DNA of 64,000 nt from Punica granatum (lineage: Eukaryota; Streptophyta; Magnoliopsida; Myrtales; Lythraceae), in contig NC_045127.1 in NCBI RefSeq assembly GCF_007655135.1, positions 19,510,199 through 19,574,198 on the forward strand. The letters are read 5' to 3'. Shown here piece by piece: positions 44,886 to 56,978 of this stretch. The position numbers and the translations under genes are program-made. The notes beneath the pieces are model-generated. The model did no database searches. It was not told the DNA's origin and worked only from the letters and a program-made list of their open reading frames with translations. Position 1 is the stretch's first letter, and the number at the start of each line of letters is the position of its first letter.

Positions 44886-47800
44886 TATAAGGACCCAAAT
44901 TTGCTTCTCGTCGGGGGCCCGCATGCGTGCTTTTGGATCATGCTGCTTGGGAGTGTCCACTGTCCTGGGGATGCGTGACGGACACGCGTGAGAAGGAGTC
45001 GCCACTTACCATTTTATAACTCGGAAGTCGAGGGCCGGTAAGTTATCTAGTTCTAGGGGTATGAAACACTTGGTTTTGCTAAGGCATTGGTTTGTGCGGA
45101 ACCGGAAAGTCCGTGCTCAGGGGTTCATGTTATGTGCGAGCCTATATCCCGCACACCCTTTCGGTACTCTTGTTTGCTAAGCTTGCAAGTTTTACTTCAT
45201 TTACCGCGTGAATTAGGCTGCGCTCGGCTTGCACGTTTTGACACCGAAAATTCGGTGAACCAAAAGATGTTGGTTGAAAAGCCGAAGAGAAGTAGACCTA
45301 TATGTCGGGGAATCAGCTCATAATCTTGCGTTACAGTTCATCAAACCATGATGGTTGAATTCCTGCGTGAACTGGAACCGCGATATCTTGGGTTTACTCT
45401 TGTCTGGGCAAACACTGAACCGATTCAATTGATTCGACTCTCGGACCGTTCGCTCACCGACTGAGATTCTTACATAATGAATGTACAAAATAAATCCTTA
45501 CAATGCTCTTAAAAAAAATAAATACAAATTACAAATGATCGAATTCCAGTCATCTTGTGTGTGGTTATTATTCCACTCCGACTCGCCGTGAGTTCAAGAA
45601 AAAATCGAAAACTAAAATTCAAATACGCTCTCAGTGATTAGGGCATTGGACCCCGTGACTGATGGTTAGGGCATTGAACCTTAAGTGCAATGCGTCCTAT
45701 GGGTCGGGCTCGACTCGCATGGAAAAACAAGAGTAGAAAATTAAAAAACAACATGCAGATTGAAGACAATGTGTTTATTATTGCCGAGTTGACGTGGATT
45801 AACAAGTTATTAACCCAGGGGTATTTTACAAGAAAATGCCATATGCTAAACAAGTAATCGTGCAAAACATTTTGCATTCAGCTTTGCTTTGAGAACTTGA
45901 CAAATAGAGTTAAATCTCGTGTGTATGGATTGCTTTTACAGTTGTTGTGTATTGTGACACTGAAATTTCACTGAATTAGCTAAACTCGTGTTTTGACTAT
46001 AGATTTGGAACCTAGAGTTCAGCCTAACCATTATCTAGTATTTGGTTAGGTCGAGTGAATAGTTAATCAGCGTTTTGCATGTTTTGTGACAAAGATAACC
46101 GTTTTAGTTACCCGAGTCTATGATAGGATGACAGTAACTCATCAGTGGATAAGAAAAGGCTTTGCAGATGAACCTGCACCAGAACAGGTAGCCTATTCTT
46201 ACCCTCATACTGTAGTATTGTTGTCAAGCTAACCCCAGGGGTGTCGCTAAATTGTGAAAAGACGATTTTGCCCTTTATTTGAAAATTATTTTTAGAAAAA
46301 GGAAACATAGGAATGCGGGCCACCTCGGCCTGTAGTCGGTGTCGACCAATTCCCTAAATCGTCCAGGGTTATGCAAGAACCCCGAAAAAGTCAAAGAACC
46401 GGTCGGTCTGCCCGAATGTGATCTAGAAGATCTTTTGTATCTTGACCTGAGTTACCTAAAATCAGGTAAAAACTCAAGTTGAGACATCCAAGTCCTTTCT
46501 AGACATCCATGCTATATCGGACTGCGAGTTTCGAGATTTTGGAAATGCGAATTTTGAAAAGGGCATTAACGTCATTTGATAACTCATCAACGCAAGTTAT
46601 CAGTTAATTGCCAATTCATGCAAGATTTATCAGTGTGAAGTGGGTTTAATCATGTGAGCGTCCCGATTAACCCGTTTGTGGATTATAGCTTAAAATTAAA
46701 TGCCGAATGCACCAAATGTGCGGGTTACAGACAATCAGACAGATCATGAATTGATTCACTAAATGAAGTCTGAATACTCGAAAAGCTTAATTTAATGAAA
46801 ACAATTCATGACACGACGACCAAGATAGGTCTAGGAAGGTCGAGGATAATTTGGTCAAAATGACCAAAATACCCTCGGAACCCAAATGGCCCCGAAAGAG
46901 TCATCGATACATGAATTCATGCATTTTTGCTTTAAAAACAATGTTTTAAAGTTGTCAGCATGCGAAATTTACGATAATGTTAAAATTGCAATTTACACAA
47001 AATCCGAGAAATGGATTTCATCGAGGTAAAGAGACCGTTCTTGACCCAAATAAGGTCGAGGAACCTTCGGCTCTTCCCTCTTGGGTATAGCCGTGGGTTT
47101 CCTTGACCCATTTCGGGTTTCAAGCATTCTCTTTAATCCAATTTCGACTATTTCTCGCATGCTCAAACGTTAAACGCGATAAATGACACGTATTTAACAA
47201 AAGCCGATATTGCCATGAGTTTGGAAAATGCATTTTGAATATGCAAATATGCACAAACACGTTATTTATGGAATCGATAAAACAATACCGGCTCCATGGA
47301 TGTGGGAAAGCATAAATATTCGGGAGACAACTTAAATCGGGGCAAGGAAATCGGTTATGACCCGAAAAACTAATAAGAGGTCACGGTTACCTTTGTTTAA
47401 AGGAAACTCGCGAGCCTCTTTGGTCGTTCGGGTTTAAATCGGTCTCCTCAACTTCGATTTAAACATTTCCCGACATGCTAGCACGTTAAATGATGATAAA
47501 CATGCATGATATAACATGGAAAATGCATAAAGATTAAAACTTGGAAGTAAAACATGCTTAAAACCCCTTATAACTCCATAAACACAACAAAAATGTAAAA
47601 GTCCTAGCACCTCTAAGTCGGGAATGGTTATACCTAGTTTCGGGATGCGGGATGGGACTGTAAAAAGTCGGGTTGGACCGTTGGTGGGTCGCATTTGGGC
47701 TGTTTTGGCTTGAACAGACCCGAATAGGCGTAGACAAACCCGACTGGGCAGTGTCTCGACCCGACTGGGCACCCAGTAAAGAGCAGGCCGGTTTGGTTCA

Positions 47801-48310
47801 TTCCGACCGGTTTTCTAGCCTGTTTAGCCCGATTCTGGACAGTCAAGGGACCTTCCTAGGTGGTGATGGCTGTCATTTGGGTCCAGACCTGTCGGGTTGA
47901 CCCGTGTAGCCCTGCAAAGATCATGGAAAACAGAGTACGTCTGGGAAACATACTCGACTAGGCAATTTTCGGGTTGGACGTCACCACGGTGTTTCCCGAT
48001 GGAATTTTGAGGTAAGGCCAGAGGCTTCTGACTCCTAACTGACCCCTGGAGGTGACAGTTGTGGTCGTTTGTCAAAAAAGGTTTCGAATCGACCTGATCT
48101 GCAAGAAAAATCGCAAGTAAATTAGAAAATTCAACCTGACTGGGTAGTCGGGGCTATTTCTTCTTGCTGGGTTAAAACCAGCGGATTTTTCTTGGATTTC
48201 TTTACTCCTTGACACCCCAAGGTTGTGTGGGGAGGTGCTTGATGGGTTTTGACAGCTCAAACTGGTTCGGAATGGCTTGAAACCCGGGTTGCCATTTTTG
48301 ACTTGAGAAG
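44886..48310 (-). mobile_element. Element N 5' LTR, start missing
   Basis: Matches B's LTR in reverse from its 3' end to a point equivalent to about 51265 of B (GGCAACCCGGGTTTCAAG is shared). It includes the donor-like CTAG/GTATAAC at 47633 and foldbacks at about 47023-47145 and 47331-47461 (AAATCG/CGATTT). The promoter part and LTR start are absent. Near 48310 the sequence switches to plus-strand LTR text. Confidence 0.82.
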
Positions 48311-49456
48311 AACTTTTCTGAATGTGTTATTCAACTTATGGCAATACCGACTTTTGTTAAAATACGTGTTATTTATCGTATTTTGTTACTTTGAGCATGT
48401 GAAAAATGATTGAAAATGAGACGGGGAAATCTTGTGGAACCCGATTTGGGCCATGGGACCTCTCGGCTTTCTCCAAGGAGAAGTGGCCGAGAGCCTCACA
48501 GACTCATTCGGGTCCCACGAGGCTTCCTCTCCCCGTTTTAAATCCGTTCTCGGATTTTGTGCAATTGTAATTTCTTTTACATCGCAAATCTCGCATAAAA
48601 ATGTCTTTCTAAGCAACATGCATGGATTCGTGTATCAATGACTCTTTCGAGTTTATTCGGCTCCGAGGGTAGTTTCGGTTATTTGACCAAATTATCCTCG
48701 ATTCTTATGGAACCGTCTTGGTCGCCGAGTCACAAATCGTTTTCAACAAATTAATGCATTAAGTGATAATCCTTAAGCATTAATTTCACGAACGGGTTAA
48801 TTGGGACGCTCACACGGTTTTCGACTTTAACAACTTTGCACGAATTGGACATTAACCGATAACTCACGTCGACGAATTACAAAACGATGTTAAGACCCTT
48901 TTCAAAACTCCCATACTTTAAAATCCGAGACATGCAATACGATGTAACATGGACATCTAGGAGAGACTTGTGTGTTTTGACTTAAGTTTTAAATTACTTC
49001 CAGATAGATCGACCAAATCTTTGGTTTTTACAGGGTTCCCAAATAACCCTGAAAACCCAAGGAATTGGTCGACGCTGGTTACAGGTCGGGGTGACCCGTA
49101 TTGCGCTGTTTTCCTCTTTTGAAAACAAATTTTCAAGTCAAGGGTAGAAGCGTCATTTTGTAATTTGGCGACATCCTAGGGCTAGTTTGGTAGAAACACG
49201 ACGATATTAGATGTTTAAATTTGTTATCCAAAATCATGGCGATACCGACTTTGTAAAATACGTGTTATTTATCGTGTTTTATGTTTGAGCATGCGAAAAA
49301 TGACCAAACACAAGACGAGGAAACTTCATGAGACCCAACTTGGACCATGGGACCTCTCGGCCATCCCAAATGGGAAGAGGTTGAGAGCCTCTGGGTCTTT
49401 CTCGGGTCAAAAGCGAATTCCTTTTCCCCAGTTAAGTCTGTTTCTCGGATTGTGTT
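48311..49456 (+). mobile_element. Plus-strand LTR fragment with an internal duplication
   Basis: The text from ~48325 corresponds to B's LTR from ~52317 to ~53280. At ~49213 it starts again from the same LTR point (TTATCC.AAATCATGGCGATACC) and runs to 49456, where element B's LTR is inserted. Foldbacks lie at 48421-48536 and 49306-49433. It is either a tandem duplication or two LTR remnants side by side. Confidence 0.72.
48421..48536 (+). repeat. Best example of the LTR foldback module
   Basis: A 116-bp inverted repeat. ACGGGGA (48421) pairs with TCCCCGT (48530), CCTCTCGGC (48459) with GCCGAGAG (48486), and an apical TCTCC pairs with GGAGA across two A residues. The intermediate GGAACCCGA and TCGGGTCCC also pair. 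It can form a long, slightly bulged hairpin. Confidence 0.78.
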
Positions 49457-50974
49457 TGTCAGCACCCTATTTTGGTCCATAAAAGAAACAAGGCTCATCG
49501 ACAACATACAATGCCATGACTCGAGTGTGGATATAGTTGAAAGACTCAACATAACAAGAAAATCACTATTCACCTCAAGTCAGCAAAATCGAGCAGATGA
49601 CATATGCACACAACAGAAGAACGGCCTTGGTCATCAGAAGCCAACAGAGTGACTAGAGAGACTAAGAATATCCAAAACCGGCATTTCTAGAGTTCACACG
49701 AACAATGCTATTTTTCGATAGTTCGCTCGAGTGTCAGAAAATAGTCAATATTGGACTCCAAAATTCCACATCATTGCCAAACAGATGAAAAGTGTCTATA
49801 AGTGCATTTCGCAAATCATCTGCTCTATACAAAACAACTTTCTGTATATAGACAACTTTTCAGTGGAAGTCCAAAAATGCTGGCTTCTCAGAGAAAAGTT
49901 AATTCCAAATGTCAGATTCGGCCATGCCCCACAAGCATACAGAGCATGAGCATTGCTTCAAATTGTCCCTTGGAAGCCACGCAGACACTTCAAATGACTT
50001 CCGAATGACAAAACGGGCATACACTTCTTCGGAAAAGCATAACCGAAGACTGGTCTGACAGAACTACGGCGAACGAAATTGACACTGTATTGCCCCAAAA
50101 ACTCTAGCGGACAGACGCAATTGGGCAAAACAGATAGCAAAACCCTTTTCAGTTTCCTGAGTAACCTTCGAGGAGTAGTAAACGCCGTTTTCAACGGAAA
50201 TCCGTATCCGGAGGTCCTTTTTACGGAAACCTGACGCCGGATGCCTGCGCCACACAATGGTACACACTCCATTCTCGACAAACGGAGATCACAGTGATTT
50301 CTGGAGTGCCCAAGCAACTCAGAAAGTAATCTGAGAAATCCAGCTTCGGACTCGTAGGACATCTCCGGCTTCACATTTGCATTACCGGCTTAAGAGTCAG
50401 TTGTTCACGTTGTTTGACAATTCATGTCAAAATGACCAACGTGGGATGCAAATACAGGATATGCTGTCAGAAGCGATTAACTTCGCTCTGGTCACCCAAA
50501 ACGGGCAAGACCGGCTTCCGAGCCTCGAATGCACCCGAGGTATTCTTCCACAAAAATTGACAATCTCAGGCTAGTTTGAACCGTTTTCGCGTGCACATTG
50601 ACAATTCGACATTCGTTTTAGCAACGAGCCTCGAACACGCGATCAATCGAAACCCGAACTTTGTCCCAAACTTCCCTCATGACATGTGGGATCCACGGAT
50701 CAACCCTAGTCTCCTCTTTCCCTTCATGGCCGAATTCTCCAAAGGGGCAAGACAACTTGCATTTGTCTTCCTCTTCAAATATCTTGCATTTGTCTTCCTC
50801 TTCAAATATCTTTCAATCAACCAAAATCACAGTCCATCTTCATCAATGCTTCCATCTCTTCTCCATTAATGCAATGGATGAGGATTGAGCTTGATATTTC
50901 CTTAATAAATTCGGATCTCTTAATCTATGCCCTTTAATTGCACTTTTCTTTCACTAATTGCACTTAAGCATAAC

Positions 50975-50983
50975 CTATATATA
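50975..50983 (+). promoter_or_regulatory. Putative TATA box of element B LTR
   Basis: CTATATATA is followed by GTCATTAACTTAATCAC. This LTR is intact and upstream of the element's genes, so this is the natural promoter of B. Confidence 0.62.
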
Positions 50984-51920
50984 CTTTCTAAGTCATTAAC
51001 TTAATCACAACTCACCACACATCATCTCTCTAGCATTCCTCACTCTTCAAGAAGCTCTCAACTCCCCTTTAGTTTCAGCAAATCGCAGCAAGCAAGAACC
51101 CAAGCAGAAACCAAACAAAACACCAAAGACTTAAGTCAGAATCATGGTATTTACCATCTCGGCTTAAATCCAAACTTCACCAAACTTCATATCCCACATG
51201 TTTTCGACCCCCTCTATCCATTTTCGAGCTTATATTTTAAATTTGAAGCCTCCAACCCATCCGAAATGGCAACCCGGGTTTCAAGGCCTTCTGAGTCGGT
51301 TTGAGTTGTCAAAACCCATCAAACACCTCCCCACACAACCCTAGGGTATCAAGGAGTCAATAAATCCAAGAAAAACATGTCGGTTTTAGCCTAGCACGAA
51401 GAAACATCCCGACTACCCAGTCGGGTCGAAATTTCTGATTGTCTGTGCGGTTTTCTTGCAGATCGGGTCGATCCGAGACCCTTTTCGCCAAACGACCACG
51501 ACCATCACGTCCGGAGGTGAGTTAGGAGTCGGGAACCGTTGACCTTGCATCAAAATTCCATCGAGATCCACCGTGGTGAATTCCAACCCGAAAAGTGCCC
51601 AGTCAGGCCAGTTTCCATGACACACTCTGTTTTCCGTGATCTTTCCAGGACTATACAGGTCGACCTGATAACTCTTGGAGCAAATGACCACCACGGTCAC
51701 CTAGAGGGGTCCCTTGGCTACCCAGGGGCCGTTGACATTGTCTCAAAATTCCATCGGGAGCCTTGGTGGTGACATCCGACTCGACTTGTGCCAGTCAGGT
51801 CTGTTTAGTGTTCCAGTCGGGTCTGTTGCACTTGTTCGGGTCTGTCAACGAAAAACAGCCCAAACCCGACCCACCAAAGGTCCAACCCGACTTTTTACAG
51901 TCCCATCCCGCATCCTGGGA

Positions 51921-51931
51921 CTAGGTATGAC
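51921..51931 (+). promoter_or_regulatory. Donor-like CTAG/GTATGAC in element B LTR
   Basis: Sits about 950 bp after the TATA box and is matched by CTAG/GTA or CAAG/GTA sites in the solo LTR (5150), A (29241), M (37542), L3 (40579) and N (47633), while surrounding text varies more. It fits a 5' splice site consensus. Confidence 0.5.
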
Positions 51932-52096
51932 CATTCCCGACTTAGAAGTACTAGGACTTTTACATTTTCGTTATGTTTATGGAGTTATAAGGGGTTTTAT
52001 GCTTGTTTTACTTCCAAGTTTTAATTTTATGCAATTTTAATGTTATATCATGCATGTTTATCATCGTTTAACGTGCTAGCATGTTGAGAAACGTTA

Positions 52097-52541
52097 AAAT
52101 CGAAGTCGAGGAGACCGATTTAAACCCGAACGACCAAAGAGGCTCACGGGTTTCCTTTGAGGAAAGGTAACCGTGACCCCTTTGTTGGTTTTACGGGTTA
52201 TAACCGGTTTCCTTGCCCCGATTTGAGTTTATTCCGGAATCTTTATGTTTTCCCGCATCAGTGGAGCTGGTATTGTTTTATCGATTCCTTAAATAACATA
52301 TTTGTGCATGTTTGCATATTTGAATGCGCTATTCAAATCATGGCAATACCGGCTTTTGTAAAAAAAACGTATTATTCATCGTGTTTAATGCTTGAGCATG
52401 CGAAGAACAATCAAAACCGAGGCAAGGAAACCACATGAGACTCCAGTTGAGCCATGAGAGCTTTCAGACATCCTTGAGAGGGTGAGGCCGAGAGCCTCTT
52501 GGCCTTTCTCGAGTCAAGAGTGGTTTCCTTATCTCGAGTTT
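52097..52541 (+). repeat. Two foldback modules in element B LTR
   Basis: 52097-52224 has outer arms AAATCG/CGATTT and inner GGCTCACGGG against CCGTGA. 52414-52541 has AAACCGAGGCAAGGAAACCA against TGGTTTCCTTATCTCGAGTT. Each spans 128 bp and they are about 190 bp apart. Confidence 0.72.
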
Positions 52542-54649
52542 GGTTCGTTTCTCGGATTGTGTGAAATTGCAATTTCGATATCTTTACAAATCCCGCGTCA
52601 AAACATAGTTTAAAACTTTATTTTTCAAGCAAACATGCATGGATTCGCGTACTGATGACTCATTCGGGTCCATTCGGTAATAAGGGTATTGTCGGTCATT
52701 TGACCGAATTATCCTTGATCCTTATGGAATCGTTTTGGTCGCCCAATCACGAATCGTTTTCATAATTAATGCCTTCGGCAACAACCCTTCAGCATTAATT
52801 TCACGAACGGGTTAATCGGGACGCTCCCACGATTAATTCATTCGACATTAAACAACTTTGCAAGAATTGGATATTAATATGTAGCTCGTGTCGACGAATT
52901 ACAAAACGGTGTTAATGCCCTTTTCAAAACATGCATACTTCCAAACCCGCGACATGCAATACGAAGTAACATGGACGTCTAAGAGAAACTTGTATGTTTT
53001 GACTTGAGTTTCACCTGATTTCAGGTAATTCAGATTGGAATATATAAGTTCTTTTTAGACCACTTCCGGATAGATCGACCAAGTCTTTGGCTTTTACGGG
53101 GTTCTCGCACAATCCTGAAAGATCTAAGGAATTGGTCAACGCCGGTTACAAGCTGAGGTGGCCCGTGTGGAATCGTTTCCTTTTTTTTTCTGAAAACAAA
53201 CTTTCAAATCGAGGGCAAGAACGTCAATTTGTGATTTGGCGACATCCTAGGGTTAGTTTGATAGAAACAGGACGGTATCGGAATAAGAACGGGCTACCTC
53301 TTCAGGCACAGGTTCATCTGCATAGCCCCTTCTTATTCCCACTGATGAGTTTCTGTCATACTAGCGTAGTTTAGGGTGTTAGTCGGGTACTTTGTATCAA
53401 AATACAATTACCTGACTAATCTCTTCATTCGATCTAACCAAATACTAGAAAATGGTTAGCTGGAAACTCTAGGTTCCAAATCTAGAGTCAAAACACAAGT
53501 TTGGATGAATTCAGTGTAACTTCAGTGTCGCAACACCAAATCACTGTAAAAGCAATTCACACACACGAAACTTGACTACGGATACCCGATATGTCAGGTT
53601 TTCAAACACAAGCCGAATATTAAAATATTGGCACGTGCTTGTTTGTCTAGGGTAGGATTTGCATGCCAAAATATCCCGGATCAACAATTTGTTAAAACAC
53701 GTACACTTGACAATAACAAACACCTTGTCTGTTATTAATATGTTACGTGTTATCTTCTGCACTTGTTTGTCATGCGGGTCGAGCTTGATCCCAAGGCCAA
53801 ATAATATTAGGGTCCAACGCCCTAATCACCAATCACAGGGTCCAACGCCCTAATCATCACTCACAGGGTTCAACGCCCTAATCACTGAGAGCCCATTGAA
53901 TTGCATGTTTCGGTTATTTCCTAAACTCAAGGTGAGTTGAGCGAAATATTAACCGAAAGCGAACCGAATGGGATTCAATCATTTGTAATTTGTAATTTAT
54001 TGTATTTATTCTGAGAGCATATTGTAAGGATTTATTTGTACATTCGTTATTGTAAGAATCTCATTCAGTGAGCAAACGGTTCGAGAGTGGAATTAATTGA
54101 ATCGATTCAATGTTTGCTCATAGGAAAGTAAACCCCAAAAGCTCGCGGTTTCGGTTCACGCAGGGAGTCAACCGTTATGGTTCGATGAATTGTAACGAAA
54201 GATAGTGAACCCATTCCCCAACATGCAAGGTTACTTTTCTCTCGGCTTCTCAATCGACATCGTTTAACTCATCGAATTTACGGTGTCAAAACGTGCTAGT
54301 CGAGTGCACCCTAATTCATGCGGTAAATAAAATAAAAATGCAAGCATAGCAAACCAGAGTATCGAAAGGGCGTGCGGGATATAGGCTCGCACGTAATGTG
54401 AACCCCTGAATTCGGACTTTCAGGTTTCGAATAGACCAATGCCTTAGCGAACTAGGTGTACCATTGCCCCTAGACCCGGGTAACTTACCGGCCCTCGACC
54501 TCCGGGTAGTAAAATGGTAAGTGGCGACTCCTTCTCACGCGTGTCCGTCACGTGTCCCAAACGGGAAGGTGGAACAATCCGTCAAGCCGCGCGATTTCAG
54601 GTCGCGTGCATGCGGGCCTCGACGAGAGCATCTTCAGGTCTGTACAGCT

Positions 54650-54668
54650 TGGCGACTCCACTGGGGAC
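54650..54668 (+). promoter_or_regulatory. Primer binding site of element B
   Basis: TGGCGACTCCACTGGGGAC, identical to A, 3 bp after the LTR end. Confidence 0.9.
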
Positions 54669-55254
54669 ATACTTAGTGGGTTCAGGCTCGATCCGTTTGC
54701 TTTGCTTGCCTGTTTGTTTATCGCTTTCCGTACATTTACTTTACACACATTTATTTTCTGCCTTTGCATTGCATCATTCTAGAGGATTTAAGTACCAAAC
54801 GCCTGAAATCCCGTAGGCACCGATTTAGGAAGCTAGGTTAGTCAGAGGCTCCGAGTAAGGGAACGGATCGAGTCTGCTCTGCCACCGAACCGGCCCCCAA
54901 AGATCCTCACTCGATTTTAGGGAATTGACACCCTTTAATCAGGAGCCCCCATCCCTAGTTAGTGGTTTTCCCAGTAGAACACTGAAACCATGCATAAACA
55001 GGGACCGTCATGCTGGACCGAAATAACCTTCATGCCGTCAACAGACCGAAAAGTTGAGTCTTTGAGTCGGCTCGTAGTTTTCTTTTTTTTACGCGAGCCT
55101 TTTGTTGTTTTCACTGAAAGAGTGTTGTACAATGTTAAGGACTCGTATTATAGTTTATTTTTCTACACCTGCATGCATCTTTTCAAAACAAACTAGGACA
55201 TTGCATCAGTTTGTTTATAAACATTAAACCAACATCTTTTCCATTTAGGTAAGA
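54669..55254 (+). promoter_or_regulatory. Element B leader
   Basis: Non-coding leader alignable with A throughout, including the conserved block at about 54828-55000. It ends with TTTTCCATTTAG/GTAAGA before the ORF1 start position. Confidence 0.65.
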
Positions 55255-56749
55255 ATAGATTGCTCGCATCCTTGTTTTAGGCTTGATATCAACATCATGC
55301 CAGCCGCGGACATCACACGCCTTTGGAGTTCGTTTCGCCCAGTTGACCGTGCATTCCTACGGCTCATCATAGGAGACCTTCCACTTCTTGTTGATTCTCC
55401 CATTGACTGGACCTTGCTCAGAACTGCTATCAGTTTTTGGGACACTCAGCGGGCTATTTTCAGCTTTCAAGGAACAGAGTTAGCTCCTACAGTAGAGAAA
55501 TACATGGCACTCATTTAGAGGCCCATGCCGACTTGCGACATCGTGGTACCCAACCAGTTTGCCACGATACAGAGTAGACTAGCAGTTCTTTTAGGTCTTC
55601 GCGATGAAGAAACTCGTCGCGAGCTTCAGTATGGATGGGAGCATGGCATTAGGATTGAATGGCTTATAGACTTCATACATGCCCGTGCTCTGAACGCCAC
55701 AGAAGAGTCCTATCAGTGTGACGCCTGTCACGGGTTCCTCTCACTCATCTTCGGGACCATTCTGTTCCCATACTCGTCAAACCTCATAGATGGGGCACTT
55801 GCCTAAGTCATCCTCCAAGTGGTAGGAGGCCATAGTTATGTGGAAGCCGTCTTGGCTGAGGCCATTCGGTCTCTTTATTATGTACGGGAGGCTCGACGCG
55901 GTAGAATGATAAGATCTCCACATCTTCTTCAGATTTGGCTTCTCACACACATCAGGCCATTCGGCTCATCCATCCTTTTTCATGCATCACCGACGAGCGC
56001 TCACTCATCGCTCGTCTACTCCATGTGTTTTGACCTTCTGACCGCGACTACACCGATTAGATCCAGTTCTTCGAGGAGCTCACCCCAGCACGGTTCCTAT
56101 GGGCCGCTCGTTGGAATCCCGGCGGTCCCATGACCATTGGATGTCCTTCAGTTATAGGACTTCCCCTGATCAGTCATTTAGGGAGCACTCTCGTCTCTCC
56201 AACCCGAGTCATCACACAGCTCGGCGGCCTACAGGACATTCCTACATATGCGGATCGCACTCCTTACCAGCTCACGTGGGCAGACGCTACAGTTTCACTC
56301 CTGAATAGATCTCTACGAGTTCGAGAGTTTCGACGTTTATGGGGCACGCACATCATTCAGGAGCTCTACTTCCCGAAGCACCCCATTGACGACGAGCGAC
56401 CTTTTCAGCTACGGCAGCGTATGTGGCGCAGTTCCATCCGCAAGGACTCACACCTATTCGTCAGCTACGTACGCCACGAATTCCGCGCGCACCACAGGTA
56501 GACATTCCACACGCAGAGAGCTCATTCCAAGCAGCCGTACACACGGAGTTGCAAGCCATCAGGAAGGAGCGAGATCGACTCCGTTGTGAGCTTGTGGATA
56601 TACTTTTAGAGCTCACTGATTACAGAGAGCTTCAGAGCGAGTTGGCTCAGACTCGCGCACGCATAGCGAGCTAAGACAGGGAGATAGCGTGTTTGAGCGC
56701 TATGCTGGACCGAGCGCGGGCGAAAGCGCACAAGGTCTCCCATCCTTAG
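55255..56749 (+). pseudogene. Element B ORF1 (DUF7745-like plus coiled coil), degenerate
   Basis: At the start position A and M have ATG while B has ATA (55255), so B has lost this start; the next in-frame ATG is at 55297 (MPAADITRLWSSFRPVDRAF). The domain follows A closely: FSFQGTELAPTVEKYMALI, NLIDGALA, GGHSYVEAVLAEAIRSL, LISHLGSTLVSPTRVITQLG. Stops at 55516 and 55804 are transition-type (CAG to TAG, CAA to TAA). Frameshifts lie near 55980 and 56400. The coiled-coil end ELQAIRKERDRLRCELVDIL and terminus KVSHP are present. Function unknown, shared with A, M and N. Confidence 0.85.
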
Positions 56750-56978
56750 GCTCAGTTGGTTAGCGTTTTTGCCCGTACAGGACCCGCGCAGTGCTCACTC
56801 AACTACGGGCTGTAATAAGTGTCAATTTAATGTTTATGTTTCCTTTTTCGAACATACAGTCTTTGTAAATTATGGAACGTGAATCAAACTGATGTAATGG
56901 CATTAGTATTTTCAAACTCATGCATCTCATGCATTCATACACTTAGTCATTTATATTCTGAAATTAGCCAACACACAG
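56750..56978 (+). other. Spacer between ORF1 and gag in element B
   Basis: Alignable with A 17822-18045, then cut at ~56973. The acceptor-like site and the gag start present in A are inside the deleted part. Confidence 0.55.

Larger units (their letters stand above)
43103..48310 (-). mobile_element. Collapsed Ogre-like element N, minus strand
   Basis: Read on the minus strand it has LTR (~48310-44886), primer site, leader, ORF1 (44308-43251), and then directly the last ~148 bp of an LTR ending GGGTCTGTACA (43103). Everything from mid-ORF1 through gag, pol and most of the 3' LTR is missing. Its 5' LTR also lacks about the first 1.8 kb compared with B. One internal deletion plus loss of the LTR start explains the structure. 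Confidence 0.8.
49457..54646 (+). mobile_element. Element B 5' LTR (5190 bp)
   Basis: Starts TGTCAGCACCCTATTTTGG and ends CAGGTCTGTACA, followed by GCT and the primer site. The left edge is fixed because the host LTR text (TTTCTCGGATTGTGT) is cut in mid-motif. It contains a TATA motif at 50975, donor-like CTAG/GTATGAC at 51925, and foldbacks at 52097-52224 and 52414-52541. Open frames inside are not conserved between LTR copies. Confidence 0.93.
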
